Assembly: GCA_020091685.1 (NCBI GenBank)
Contig: CM034601.1
Span: 8,496,419 to 8,560,418 of the forward strand
DNA length: 64,000 nucleotides
Origin: Lutjanus erythropterus
Taxonomy: Eukaryota; Chordata; Actinopteri; Lutjaniformes; Lutjanidae
Reading direction: 5' to 3'
Part shown: positions 11,713-24,695 of the stretch, one piece after another
Layout: each line of letters opens with the position of its first letter
Position numbering within the stretch: position 1 is the first letter of the stretch
Program-made: the position numbers and the translations under genes
The notes under the pieces: model-generated
The model's database searches: none
Told to the model about the DNA's origin: nothing
The model's input: only the letters and a program-made list of their open reading frames with translations

Positions 11713-13436
11713 AGCTGCTCTTTCATGTTCACTGGTTTTGTCTTTTTTTCTATAGTACTTTTCCGCTAACTGTTCAGCAAATCATGCTGTTGTGTTTTGA
11801 ATACTTGAATGCTGGGTTATGTTTAGCATTCAGGTTTCCTACCAGTCTTGATTTTCCTGAATATCTGTACACTATGAAAATAATTTCATACATTTGAAAC
11901 TAGCCTGGGTTGTGTAATGCATCACAGCAAACAGCAAGTCTACTTTAATTATTAATTAAAGTTTTGTCAAAGCTGTGTATCATTCTGTGGTATTGCAGTG
12001 CAGACTTTTCAAACAAATGTGCACTAAAATGTAAGTATGTATGATTTGTAGTTATGGTGCTAAACTTGAGAAATGACGGATGTCTGAGAACCATAGAGGA
12101 TGCTAGTCTAGTGCCTGTACTAACAATCAAGATCACACATAAGGGGGTGATGTGCTGTGATGGTTTTGTAGGTTTAGTGTGGTCATGTCTGTGCCAACCA
12201 AAAGCCAAAGCAGATTAGACTTTAACTGGCCCTTGAGTCAGATGCCTCTGACCGGGTGCAGGTTGGCGGCACTGACGGAAATACAGGTCATCCTTTACAC
12301 GAATGCTGACTGACACCAATATTTCTCCTTGACTGAATCTTTCTGTCTTCACTCTGGCACGGTAACACTGTCAGCATGTCACCAAAATACCAAACAGTCA
12401 CAGACGAGCCTAGAAAAAAAAAGTGTATACAAAAAAAAAAAAAAAAAAAAAGGACAAAAATCCACAACACAAAAAAGCTTCTCCCATTTGCCAGACAGCA
12501 TGACGAAAACAGGACACAAAGCTTGTTTGGAGCAGTGTATTCACACTTGTAATTCCTTTGCTGCTTTAGTTTATGGTGTTTGGACAGGTACAACCAGTAG
12601 ATTTTAAATTTCGGTGCACCAAATAACTACACACAACACCTACAAAATGCAAGTCATGGTCGGCCTGCTTCTTCTGCAAAAGTGGCTCTCAAACGTCTCC
12701 AGCCAGCAGTTGCCTGTGTTCTAAAAGTAGGATATGAAATATTCAAAAAAGCAAACTGTAATCTAACTTAGGGCTGATGGTTCTTGTTATTATCTCCAGT
12801 TTTCTTAACTGTCATGAACACCAAAGGAAGAAAATTATGGCAAACAGCAGTGACACATCCATTATGCTAACTCAAGTTACAGAGTCTAGATTTTGATATG
12901 TTTTGACATTCTGCACTGCCAAAATCTCTGATCTGCTCAGCTGACAGGTTACCAAAACTCAAATAAATGAGCCACTTTGAAAAGTGACTTTTTCACAAAT
13001 CCTGACTTGTCTGTAATTGGGCAGCGTGTGTACTTGGCTTTATACTACGTTATATGGTCAAGTTCATGGATAAGTCTGGTGTTCTATATTTTTGTTATTG
13101 TTAACATACCAACGATGAAGCTGTTAATTTCTCAATACTTTATGACTCCAACACCCAGCCCATTGGCTCCACTTGACAATGCAAATCTTAGTTTTGGTCA
13201 GACACAGGTAAGACAGGCACGGCACAAGCAAAAAAGGTAAGGAAAACTTCTGCCTGCAAAGGGATATAAATCCAAAAGCAGGGAGGAATTGGGCAGGACC
13301 GCTAAGTGGAAAGCATATTAGATCGTCTGGCAAAGAATGAATGGGAATGGGCCAGTCTATACTGCAAGGCTAATGGAGAGGTCAGCTTATGGTGCGATCA
13401 TGTTGGATGGCCAGAGAGAGTGACAGGATCTGAGAG
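11713..13436. other. Unassigned non-coding DNA
   Basis: Contains an A-rich stretch at 12413-12451 with a run of 21 A. Several overlapping short frames on both strands around 12288-12607 are produced by that run. AGGTAAG at about 13207 lacks a pyrimidine tract. Confidence 0.35.
12413..12451. repeat. A-rich run
   Basis: Two A-runs (9 and 21) separated by 'gtgtatac'. This could be the tail of a decayed retroposon, but no body is recognised beside it. Confidence 0.8.
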
Positions 13437-14248
13437 TAATGCTGGGTTCAGACTACACTATATATTTGTTAAGTTGGTCACTGTGTCAGATGAAGCATAG
13501 ATTCTTGCCATCACTTGGCCAAGAAACATGAGAGACTAAACGCTGGACAATCATCACATGCCATTTTTCACGACCTGCGTGGTGTCAGTGGGAAGGTAGT
13601 CTCGTGGTAGCAGACAATTAGAGATCTCTTCGCCTACTGATCATTTTCTGAGTTTCTAAATGCACGGTAGCTGCTTGAAAGGCAAGGTGACCACAGCTGC
13701 TAACAAACCTGGAACCCTAACATTTTTTCAAGGGCAGGCCTTACAGGAAACTGTGCTCTCCCCCTGTTGTCTTTAGTCATTGCCCCAAGATGAAGGGCCA
13801 CCCTAAAGACTTGGGATTGCTTCTGCAATGCATTTGCATTTTTTAATTCTACTTTTTGCACTCGGTTTCAACAAGAAGAGCTGGGAGATTGTCCTCAGTC
13901 TTTATTGAGCAAAGCACTGAGACACTGACTTGTGAGTCTTTTGGGTAGGAGGTGCTGGCGACTCATTTTTCTTTTCTGTCAGCGTTTTGTGAGTCAAGTG
14001 CGTTCATTTGTCAGTCACTGTATCACACCCATCCCATATTAAATAAGTGGTTGTGACTGGGTTTCAGGGTGGTTGGTAATATCTATGAATGGGAGGCTGG
14101 CCCTGCGTATCTGCCAGAGCAGATTCGTCTGGTTCCCACGTTAACATTAACATGGGATAAACGTCCAATTGTCATGCCCAAGACCCATTTTCATTCCAGA
14201 CACAACATCTGTGTGGTTGGGCTGATATTGTGTCTGAACCAGGCATTA
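13437..14248. mobile_element. DNA transposon remnant with 'ggttcagac' inverted ends
   Basis: The left end 'taatgctgggttcagactac' and the right end, read in reverse complement as 'taatgcctggttcagacaca', form an inverted pair 812 bases apart. The sequence between them has no intact frame. Elements with such 'tgc-ggttcagac' ends are common non-autonomous DNA transposons in fish. The outermost TAA/TTA could be an eroded 3-bp Harbinger-type duplication, but they do not match exactly. Confidence 0.6.
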
Positions 14249-17200
14249 GTGTTTCGTAAGGGAAGAACGCAGACAGAAAACGTGGAACCATAATCAGGTT
14301 GTGATGAGGATTACACTGGGGACTATTTTCAGCTGCAGATTAATACACATTTGGTGCTCTGGTGAATATTTTTGGCACCAGGATTGTGTGTGTGGGATTA
14401 ACTCAAAATAAACTACAGTGGCTACTTTCATTGTCGTGATGGAACATGTCAGCCAGTCTAATGGTGTCGCTCACTGATGTGTTCTTAGTAGGTTTTGGAC
14501 AAAAATTGAGCTTTATGGCACATAAGAATAAGCCATATGAGGCTTTGGCTGCACAAGCAACACTTGTTAGTAAAGGGATCAGTTCATGTTTGTTGACAAG
14601 TAGTGAAATATAGAACATCACCAGCTTTATCCTTTCAGACATATCAAAATGACATGAAATTGGATGAAAGACAAACTATACATGTGCTCGCATTCTTGCT
14701 ACTTCAAGTAGCAGCAGCTGTCTTGTGCCTGACATTTCTGTATAGAAATATGCACAGTCACATTTGATGTATCCATGAGGGAGACAGTTAGTGGAACATA
14801 ATTATCCTAAGTGCACTGCATCATTGTGCTGCAGAATAGGACATCTTTCCATTTCAAGCTTTCCACTTTGCATCTGATAGAAAACACAGCCCATCTTTTA
14901 TAACTGCCACTAGCAATGTGTCATTTTTAACGGAGTATGGGCATTTAAGGAAGGATGTGGATGTGTCAAACCATGCATTTGCCTGATGCATCTATTATCA
15001 GAGAGTGTACGGTTGATAAGTGATTAATTCAAGCATCATGCAGACTTTTTTTTATTCAGAGCTGTTTACAGTTACTGAGATATTCTAGAAATTGTGCAAA
15101 GTAAAGGACACCTGGTCTTTTAAAGGGTGATTAACACGAATGGTAAAAAAGTAAGAGGCGATATAGGACAGTAGAGTAAACATAACATCTAGTCATTTCA
15201 GTAATGTAGAGTTTTATATGTTAGCTCACAGCCAGTTCAGAAAATGCCAACGAAAATGTCAGTGACAGATCTGCCTGGCTTCACGTTAAATTCACCTGAA
15301 CCCTTTGTTTCATCACTCATCCTGTGTTGAAATGTCTTGTTTCCTCTTCCTTGACATTTTAACAACGTTACATGGCAGCTCCACAGCTGGGATTGAGCTC
15401 TCTTTATATTTGTTTTGATTTTGTATGTTTAATGTTGCCGGATGGAGCGTTCCATTTTTAAAGCGCTGACAAGCAACCGGAGCTTTGGTGCAACAAAACC
15501 TTCAAGCTAAGCCGGTGTCAGAAATGTTGCAGGGTTACGGGGTGGGAATCTCTCGGCTCCTGCATCTTGACGCATCAGAATTCTGAGCTTTTCAGCCAGG
15601 AGGTGCCAGTTTGGATCGGTTTGGATCCATCTGCAGTTGCTCACTGCTCAGCCATCCACACCAAAACTCCAATTTAGAACATAAACACGACACACGTTTA
15701 TGTCTCCATCCGGTTGGTTCAGCTGTAAGAAATGAGCAACCCGTATTAGCAGTCAATTGGGTTTTAAATTTTCCAATTATTGACTTTTATGCATTGATTC
15801 ATAATCTTTCAAGAGAAAACTGTGATGCATCTGAGAATCAATTACTTCCCCGATCCCTAGGCAGAGTGGTTAATGGAAAATGAGCTTGCATTTGTGTCTT
15901 CTGATCACTCAAAACACTTTTAAAGGAATGGAGGTCATAACTCAATGTCCACTTATTAATGAATCTACTAGCTAATTTCCTATCTATTTTCCTCTGCCAA
16001 CATTATTTAGTAGAATCAAGTCACTACAAGTTATAGTTCTTAAGAGAACTGACCCTTACTAAGTCCCGCCTCTTTTTGCTCTGTGCTCCAATTAAGGTTG
16101 TCAAAATTACTGACACTTCAATAGTTTTCAATACCACATAATATCACTTGAGAGTATTAAAAGTCCCAAAGCTATTAAAGAAAGTGCACGTTCAAGACCT
16201 CAGTTCAGTTCAGTCTTCACTCTGCCTGAAATTTGTCTTGTGTGCAACTTGTTTATTTAAAAAGAGAAAAAATCCTATAATTTGTGTGCTGAGGACTTTT
16301 TCTCTGTCTGTCATTTTATCTAACTAACTAGTTATCTATCTGTCATGGTATCTAACTAGTTAGTGCTAGTTATGATGATTGATGTAAATTAGTGAGCTAG
16401 TGAAATCTCTGAACTTTTAAGAAAGTTGCTGCAGTCATTGTGAAAAAGTGATATATTCACCTGTTGTACACCACGTGCTTGTTAAGCTAATAGCAGTGTT
16501 AGACATTGTCAAGATATCGTTGTCATAGAAACAAAGCCCACATGCACCACTTCTTCCCACCTCGCACGGGCTTCATTCAAGCATTGTAATAAGGTGATAC
16601 TGTCATGAACCCTGCAGTGGCCTTGATATAATATCAGGTTGGCCTTGTGCAGATATGAGTTATATAGATATATATATATATAGAACTTATACGGCTGAAT
16701 ATGTGAATCTGGTAGAGGGCTGCATCTTCACTGAGTGTACACCAAGTAGATCAAACATTGTGGCTATAGACTCTGTTTTCTTAGATTTGTATCTGTATAT
16801 GGAATTTAGGTTTCTGTAGGTTATGCTCGTTGCTATATCTGTTTAGAATAATGTCTACTGCGGCTTATGTCCAGTTAATCTCTTTAAAATAAACATTACT
16901 CGAGGAATTTTCCCAGAAAAGGAAATGTGAAAGCTTTTATGACCCGAACATTCTCCAGATGCTTGATGCAGTAATCTCCTCCTTTAAATCTAAACAAAGC
17001 ATGAAATTACACGTGTCCTGTAGCTGCAGAGAGGCCAGAAATCGCATAGTAGGCGTTTTTTAAAAGCATAAAGAAAATATAGTCAGAGGGCCAAGCTGTC
17101 TGAGCCAAGGAGCCATATGCCATATAACCCCCATAAAATACAATGTCATTATCATTTTATTTAGCACTTAGCAGTGAATGCAGTTAGCCCGGAACTCCTC

Positions 17201-18099
17201 AAGGAAGACATCAATGTGTCATTTAACACAACTATTCTGCTCTGTTTCTTAATGGCAGCTGTAAATACTTTTAACGCAGTGAAAGCAGATGACCCATCTG
17301 TTCATCAGCCAATTAGTCAAGTCCCTATTCAGACTGATGCATAAATAAACTGTTGTAATGTTATTATGTCATAAATAATTTTACAATGATGGAATCATAG
17401 TAAAATTGCAAAACGCAGATACTAATGCATAGTTTTAAGCTTAAATATTCTAAATGGATTCAGGATTTTCTAATAATTGTTTTCAAATTTCAGTCTCTGA
17501 CAGGAAATAAACTTGGACCCAAACCGTTTCCTACTTACCAATGAAATGATCTGTTGGACCTTTACTAAACAAAGTTTCCGGAAATGTGGCTTTAAATAGT
17601 AAAAATGCATTTCTCGTCAAGAGCCCACAGAGGTCTGAGTGTAAGTAAACTTTCATAACTATTTAAAAACAGTTAATTTTGCAGTTTAGGCCAAGACTGT
17701 GTAGGTGTGGCAGGTCACACGTGATTGACATCTCCCTCAGGAGTTCCGACAGCTAGGAGGAGAAGCTGAGTAATATAGCTTGTAAGCAATTTACTGCTGT
17801 GTGTTGAACGCTGTAGATGGGGGCAGCAGCAAAATATTTTTGCCACCTTAAAGACCATCAACTTCCTTGTCCTGTGAGGTACAATTACTGTTTTTTTCAA
17901 AGGAGTCCGGCGGCTGTGAAGAGAGCAGAGACGACAGCTTCAGTTCTCCGTCAGAAAGGGCTGTCTGGAGGTGTTTGCCTATACACTCAGGCTGAGTCCT
18001 TTGCAGTGATCGTGGGTTTGACTCTCACCTGCAGCCCTTTGCTGCATGTCATTTCTCACTCTCTCTCCTCTTTCCTATCATATATTCAGCTGTCCTGTA

Positions 18100-18102
<3 letters not shown>
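14249..18102. other. Unassigned non-coding DNA
   Basis: No gene is recognised. Short TA runs occur at about 16656-16682. One probable transposon fragment lies at 16090-16200 (listed separately). Confidence 0.35.
16090..16200 (+). mobile_element. Fragment of a dispersed teleost repeat
   Basis: The order 'aaggttgtcaaaattactg', 'acacttcaatagttttca', 'ataccacataatatcac' follows that of teleost repeats whose starts read GGTTGTCAAAAGTATC-GATACTTTTCGATACCA. It is short and eroded, and no inverted ends are visible. Confidence 0.35.
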
Positions 18103-18152
<50 letters not shown>

Positions 18153-18158
18153 TATAAA
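18103..18158. repeat. (TA)n microsatellite
   Basis: About 23 TA units followed by AT-rich interruptions. Confidence 0.95.
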
Positions 18159-18419
18159 AAGAAAGAAAAGGCTGTCTGATTGCAAAATGAAGCAGTGAAA
18201 ATGTTCTAAATACAGCATTCACTAAACTAATAACGATTTCTGCAAGGTAAAACTATTGCATGATATAACTGTTTCAACTCCTCATTGCTGAATGGAGTAG
18301 AGAGGTTTTATTACACAACAACCCAGCAACTGGCCTGGATTTTTTAAAGATTGTTTTTTGGAAATAATTGCGTAATTTTCTTAATATATGTCCAAGCACA
18401 AGCATGGCCAATTCAAACC

Positions 18420-19185
18420 CAATACAGGAAAATGAACAAAAACTTAAACGACAATATTTCAAGGCTGTTGTGGATTCGAGCTTCCACGGGTCTTAAATTC
18501 ACAAAACAGCTACAGGTATTAGGAATCAGATCCAATGTTTGCATCACCTTTTGTAAAAACTCCTCCATAAAGCTCTTATTTCTGAAATCAGCCCTGTAGC
18601 ATCATGAGCTTTCGATTCCATCCTCATTTATTGACAAAGAGCCGGGGTAGTTTCCATTGGCCATGTTGGCAGCGGCAGCCTGACCAGCAGCCAAACCTTT
18701 GACTGCTGATTGTGCTGTTAGATTAGATGCTCTGTCCTCTAAAAGAACATTTTTGCATTTACAAATCCTCACTGTGGCGTCATCTCTGACTTTGTCAATT
18801 CTGACAATCTGTGGACTCAAACAAACACGTTCAACTGTTTTTGCTGACCCAGAAATCCTCATGCAAGAGAGCCGGACACACTTGTGTATATTGAAAGACG
18901 CTAATGGAACCCAATCTATTTCCATCCTAGAAACAGACGGTCCTTGAGCTGTGGTTAAGAGTGCTAAATGATCTGCTGTCTGCCTGCCTCGATCACTGTC
19001 TGAATAAGAAACTGTCCACTGACAAATGGACAGAATCACATCCCAAGAATATAGATTAGCGATTCCCCCTACGATGAAACTCTAACTGACCAAATTTTCA
19101 AGGAAAGTGTTGTGTCTCATGGAGAGAAAACCAAATCCAAAAACCAATAACCAAATCTATTAAAACTGTGTCATATTAAATGATA
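18420..19185 (-). pseudogene. Possible decayed coding sequence of unknown family, minus strand
   Basis: On the minus strand one reading frame stays open for about 255 codons except for a TAG at about 19087 and a TGA at about 18602. The central segment (18602-19084) is 160 codons long. It is rich in charged and cysteine residues and ends in an alanine-rich stretch followed by 'NGNYPGSLSINEDGIESS'. After the TGA the same frame continues for about 60 codons. No ATG opens the central segment (the first codon of the scored frame is GTG), and no domain is recognised. It could be an old retrocopy, a transposon coding remnant or chance; with 128 kb of strand scanned, chance cannot be excluded. Confidence 0.2.
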
Positions 19186-20220
19186 GCAGTGTTTCAACTG
19201 ATTGCTTTGCTTACATCCAAGGTGTATACTGTCTGCTATATGAGCCCAGTAAAAATAGCCCTCTAAGATGCAGGAGAAAAAAAAAGACTGACAGCAGTGT
19301 AAACAGCAAGCTAGCATCAGTTGCCTTTCTGTGGGAATTCTCACCCTATGGCGTGCTGTTTTTAGATACAGAGGCGATGGAAAAAATACAGAAATGTCAA
19401 GATATCCACTTATCTTCCACTTCACCAAATCTGCGAGAGGTTCAGAAGTTTAGCGCTGCAGCTGCTCCCTGACCTTTCTATACATTTCTTCAGTAGAGGC
19501 AGCAACAGACTCACAGAATATCTCACAGATCAGACGGTGTGGACATAAATGTGAAGAATATATTGGCCCACCATACAGGGGTTATTTACCATAGTAAAAG
19601 GGCAGACTGTCTTTACACGTATATTGAAAGGTTAACAAAACATATTTTTGAAACCACAGTTCCTTAATTTGCATGCTCTCATAGCAGACATTGTAGTACA
19701 TAATGTCAGCTTGAAATTATATGCCAGTCATGCAACAGATTTTTAAGTTAAGGTTTTGTTTTTTTAAAACATGAAAAAAAATCATTTAGAACAGGGGTAG
19801 AAGTAACAAATTACAACTACATACATTACTGTAAGGGGTGTCATGTCACGATTCTCCAAACCCATGGTTCCATTAGACTTTTTTGGACTTTAATTTTTCT
19901 TTTTTTTTCTTTCTTTTTTTTTTTTTTTTTAGCTCTGGTGGCTATGCCATTGTTGAACTACCTCGGTCCGAGCCACTTTTTGTTTTCCATTTGCAGAGCC
20001 AGGGCTGTGTAGAAACACCACTTCCACTTTTGTCCACAAGGGTCTCTAAAGTCAACACAACATGAAAGCATAACCTTTAACTATGCATTACACTATATAA
20101 TGTATTTTTGTACATCACCAGATTTTCATCTCTCAGCAACACGCACACATACACTTACTTACTGAAGCTGTACAAAGTCCATTTTCTGTCACAGCACTCC
20201 CCCGTCTCTCCTCTTCCCAG
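19186..20220. other. Unassigned non-coding DNA with a long pyrimidine tract
   Basis: A 37-base pyrimidine run at 19894-19930 ends in AG at 19931-19932, an excellent 3' splice-site shape, but it is also simply a poly-T microsatellite. The sequence after it gives a short frame to 20065 with no known domain. Confidence 0.35.
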
Positions 20221-20243
20221 GCCTCAGAGGTTGAAGATAAAAG
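20221..20243 (+). other. Possible microexon between good splice signals
   Basis: A C/T-rich tract ending 'ctctcctcttcccag' is followed by 23 bases and then GTAAAA. The 23 bases could encode A-S-E-V-E-D-K plus two bases. The length is not a multiple of three, and I recognise no known microexon, so this is offered only as a splice-signal pair to be tested with RNA data. Confidence 0.15.
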
Positions 20244-22599
20244 GTAAAACATGAACCTTCATCTGGAGGTTCTGTTTAATCAGTGCACAGTGGGACATTT
20301 CCCCAAAGTGCCGAATGGTGCACAAGATAGAAGTGCAAACAGAGCGAATGTGATCACGTTTGAATCACATGCTCCCTCTGTCATATGTTTTACTAATGAT
20401 ATGATCACTTTTTATTCATGTTTTTAATGAATAATGATATTTAAAGGAAACTGATTTTGTATTTACATAATTTAACATGACATTGTTAGACCGTATCTTC
20501 ATTCAGGAGGAGTGGATTGTCAGCATAAGCTGCTCGGTGTGAGCAGTTTTCAGGCTATTTTTTGAGCCGTTTTCAGTATAGATAACTGCAACAAAAGATG
20601 CACTTAACAGTGAAAGCATGCACTTCTTGTTGAGCTCTTCCAGTTTCAGTGTCTATGGAAATACTGCATACAGTCTGCTTTATTATCATTTTATCATTAA
20701 AATGATCAAATATGAAAGAAATTGACGGTTTTCAGTCGTTTTAATACAAATATGGAGTGGTATCAACCTTGGCATCACTGTGCACGGCTGTACTGGCAGC
20801 ACATTGTACACTCTCAATGATTTTAGTGACCCCCTGACCTTACCTCAAGTGCCTCCATCAGGCCAAAACTCCTACATGTACACAAGAAATATCTATAATG
20901 CACAGAGCAAAAACACTGCAACAATGACTGCTTTTTACAATATCAGCAGTTAAAGGGAAAGAGCTCACCGCTCAAGTCTCTCGTCTTCGCCCTCTGGTTT
21001 GGGCACAGTCTTGCTGTCAGTATGAAGCTCCTGGTGCAGCAAAGTGTTAAGGGTCTTATTAAAACATATTTAATAACGAGGGAACAAATCCAGGCCCTCT
21101 AGCCACTGCTAACACTGGGCCATCCACTGACCCCATTCATTATTATGAGCTCAGGCCTTCTTCCTCTAATTTGTTAAGGCTGTCACCTTCAAGAGCTCAG
21201 TGTTCTTAATATTCCTGACATTAACATGAAAGCTGAAGTGTTGTTCTCTTATTCTTTTGTTCTGCTTTGCTTTGTGTTTTTTCTAATTAACTTTTTTTTA
21301 AGAATTTGCATCGGTTGCATCGGTTAATTACTGATAGTCTGCTGTGGTGGGACGACACACCGAGTCAAGCCAAGCAGCACATGTGTTCGGAAAAAAACGC
21401 ATTTACTGATGGAGGCGGTAGGCCTTCATTTGCCTCCACTGGAAAAAGGGCAAAAATTAATGTGTCCACCAGGGTGTCATGTTTCCATCACTGCCGATCA
21501 CAGCTGGAGCCGATAAATACCAAATAAAAACCAAATGTCAGTGGATGTTGGTGGGTGTAAAAGGGTCTCAGGAGTGTCCAGCTTTATTTTCCTTGATTTG
21601 AAGTCACAATGCTTTAATGAGATATGGAGATAAACGGCAAAATCCAGTTTAATGTCAGCATTGTACCCCATTTATCATGCTCTTTAGTTGCCTTTACAGT
21701 TGGCTTTTTTTAACATTTCCAGTAGCTATCTGACACGCCCAGAGTGCATGAAGTGGTTAAGTGTAAATGGGGTGTTTAATATGCAAAAATGTGTCCTTTT
21801 CCTGAGAGGTTATACAGTTGCTGTTCCTGTCAGAAGCTGACATGGATGGATAGATGGATGGATAGTTTTAAAACTCAACACGAGGGCCCAATTCACTCCC
21901 ACTTGAGCAGATGGACCAGTACTTTGACTAATTTGGTTTTTAGTCCAAGAACATGAAATGTTGAGCTTAATCATGTTTGAACTAACTGATGAAAAGCTAA
22001 AAGTACGTCTCTCAAGTGAAGCAGCATTCATGTATTTATTGCTCTCGCAGCCACTTAAGTGCTTGGATTTCCCCCATCTTTGTTGTGTGAAGTGTATGTG
22101 AAGTTAAATCTTCGTCCCCACTGTCTTCCTCTCTTCCTGTTTGTCAGAGTTTCTTTTTTTTTCCAACAAAAGGATTATTTTATACTGTCATATAACAAAC
22201 AATGTTGTCTTTGAAGGTTCCTGATTCTGCCAAAAGCTTCCCTGCACAACTTTGATGCATTTTCAGGAAGTTTACTGGCAAATTAGTGCACCGCAGTCTC
22301 TTCTTATTTTCATATTTCATATTCTTTTTGGATTTTATTGCAGTTTATGTAAGGATATAAAAGATCTCAAAGTGTGTGAAGATTTTACTGAAACCCACGC
22401 ACGTTCATACACGACACAGGTCCTCATGTTGCCCACAAAAGTGAATTAACAGGAGTGTGTTTGCTTTGTACATTCCTGCTATCAGTGTTTTAGCTTATTC
22501 ATTTGTACATGCTACTCATTTCAGGCAAATGAACCAAGTCAAAACCAAGCTTGTGGCTGTGCTCTGAAGATAGTTTGTGTTTTCAAGAGATGTGAGTGA
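20244..22599. other. Unassigned non-coding DNA
   Basis: No gene or element is recognised. A short GGAT/GGATA tandem lies at 21844-21865. Repeat-poor stretches at 21540-21700 look moderately conserved in texture only. Confidence 0.35.
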
Positions 22600-22820
22600 A
22601 TGAAGCCCAAGACCAAAGATTCTTTATCTTCTAATCAGATCCCAAGCAGGGGAATCAGTTTGGGGATACCAATTAGCACCTGGGCTCAAGCACATCTCCG
22701 CAGCTCTGGGTCTTCCTGAGCTCTCAGGTTGCCCCTTTTTGTGACAGCGTAGCCTGCGGTGGTGTATTCATTTGAAAGTCTGAACAGGCAATTATGAATT
22801 ACTCACATGGGGCGTCACAA
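22600..22820. other. Candidate conserved non-coding block
   Basis: Repeat-free and balanced in composition, with homeodomain-like words ('ctaatcaga' near 22632, 'ccaattagcacc' near 22669, 'caattatgaattac' near 22790). Judged by texture only. Confidence 0.2.
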
Positions 22821-23639
22821 GGTTTTTTTTTATTTATTATATTTATTTATAATTTTCTTAAAAAAATCTAGAAAAAAAACCAAACAACATCTAACATGTT
22901 TGGTGGGAAATGGAACTTAGCAACTGTAGCTCATCACAACTCCATCGAGGAATGTGGGGTTGATGTGTTGGTGTTGCAAGTTGTTGCAAGGTCCCTGGTG
23001 AGCTGGGATTCTCGGTGCAGCCGGCGGGATGTTAGACGAGATGAAATGCCATCAGAGATACAGTATGTAGGAGTCTTAATTAAGTCAGTCTTCTCTGATT
23101 GTGAGCTTTTAAAGCATGTCTATCTCAAGCTTGCCTGCTTAATTGGATGTGTGTGTGTGTCAGTGTGCGCCTGCTCTGTGCGTGGGTGAGCCTCTTTGGA
23201 AATGTGCATGTCCGTATCGCAGTCATTATATGTGTAAACAGGAGCTCAGCGGGGAGCATGTTGCATAGCACAAACCATCGGCATGTTTACTCGGTCCCTT
23301 TTCTCAGCTCGGGGTCTTTTCCCTCATTCTTTCCATCAGCGCGGTTGTCTGCTTCAAAACTTCACTGACTTAGATGACTTGGGTGTGTAGGTGGCGGCTC
23401 ACTTCACAGACTTCGCACACAAACACACACACTCTTTAATCTCCCCTTTACCCATTCCTTGTTAGGCAGATCGGCCACGATGTGCTGCTCTTTTCAATCA
23501 ATGTGTGCCAAAGGCAGTAAATCAGGGATTAAGGTGCGGCATGGCACTCCATTCTGCATGCTCCTGGCCCTTCATCTCATCAAGGTGCGAGCAGAAAGCC
23601 CAAGCAGTTGTGCAGCTATGATGGGGCCCCCTACACTTT
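22821..23639. other. Unassigned non-coding DNA with short T- and GT-runs
   Basis: An AT-only stretch at about 22822-22880 and seven GT units near 23147 are present. The frames at 22896-23189, 23147-23368 and 23459-23641 overlap or abut and carry no domain. Confidence 0.35.
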
Positions 23640-23885
23640 AATCATCGCCGGTGACCTCGCTCATCACCGCCAGATTAAAAAACAATTGTGCCTTTGCTTC
23701 GCTCCCTGCCACAGCTCCCTGCTAGTTTTATTTATTGGCTCTCGTCTCCCTGGTTAAATTATTTTTATCAATCAAACAAGCCCATCAAGAAAAGTGGCTG
23801 CCGTTTAGATAAAGGCCCCCTCCGATTGCTGATGCCTAACCAATGAGGAGGCTTGTAAAGGCAGATAAAGTAGTACAGTGCAACT
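23640..23885. other. Candidate conserved non-coding block
   Basis: This block has no repeats, balanced GC and a dense set of transcription-factor-like words. They include 'tttatttattggc' near 23728, 'ttatcaatcaaacaagcc' near 23766, two GATA words in 'agataaagg' context at 23808 and 23863, and the inverted CCAAT word 'aaccaatgaggagg' near 23838. Among the repeat-free stretches of the window it looks the most constrained to me, but only a cross-species alignment can show this. Confidence 0.3.
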
Positions 23886-24695
23886 CTCTAGGGAGCCAGT
23901 GTACAGCTGATTTTGGTATGAAGCTATCACCGAGTTAAATAGGATTTCAGAATCAGTTTTGTCCCCCGGGGGAAATTCAATAGATTGGCTGATGGATCAC
24001 GTCTGGATAACAGGAGTTTCTTATAGAGACAGTTTCTTCTTATTGTCCTGCTGTAAGCCTGCTGTATGACACAAACTCACTGCAACACTACAAAGCTCTG
24101 TTAAGAAACTGCCTTGCATTTCTAGGCCATTTCAGACTTTGATGGTGTACTGTATTTTTCTTTTTTAGCTGATGTCTAACTAAGAATAGATGACAGAAAG
24201 ACGTTCACAGTGTAGCTGGAAATATCTTGAAGCAGAAAACTGCGGAAATTGCACAAACATTGCAGAACTTGCAGAAAGGCGTTGCAGGAAATGAATAATA
24301 AATTTCAGGTTTTGTTGTGTCTCAGAAACAAAAAGTGACGGCTTCTTTTTCAACATGTTGCACTGATGCTCAACAATCGCAAAGACAGAAGTCCATTGGA
24401 GATGAGACAGACAAACAAACTCTCCTACAGACGGCAGCCTTAATAACCCAGAATGCAAAGCAACAGATAACGTGCAAAGCTTTTTAGTCTCACTGGGATT
24501 TAGTTAGCTCAGAAGCTCAGAAAGACATGTCTGTTCACTTCTTGGTCCACCTGTGACTTGGAATTTAATTTGTCCACTGTTATGAGGGAAGTCATAATTT
24601 CATTACGTCTGTCAGTGGATGGACACAGCCCTTTACTGGGAATATGTTTATTGAGGCCATGTCAAAAGTGTTTATACCTGTTCCAAATGCCCACA
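23886..24695. other. Unassigned non-coding DNA
   Basis: A 10-bp perfect palindrome CCCCCGGGGG lies at 23963-23972 inside 'tcagaatcagttttgtcc', a phrase typical of teleost LINE 3' tails; only about 35 bases of it are present. Nothing else is recognised. Confidence 0.35.

Noticed and set aside
19894..19932. 37-base pyrimidine tract ending in AG as a real 3' splice site
   Set aside because: It is mostly a poly-T microsatellite and no exon with a donor follows.
23963..23972. CCCCCGGGGG palindrome as a regulatory site
   Set aside because: It lies in a short phrase typical of LINE 3' tails and is more simply a repeat scrap.
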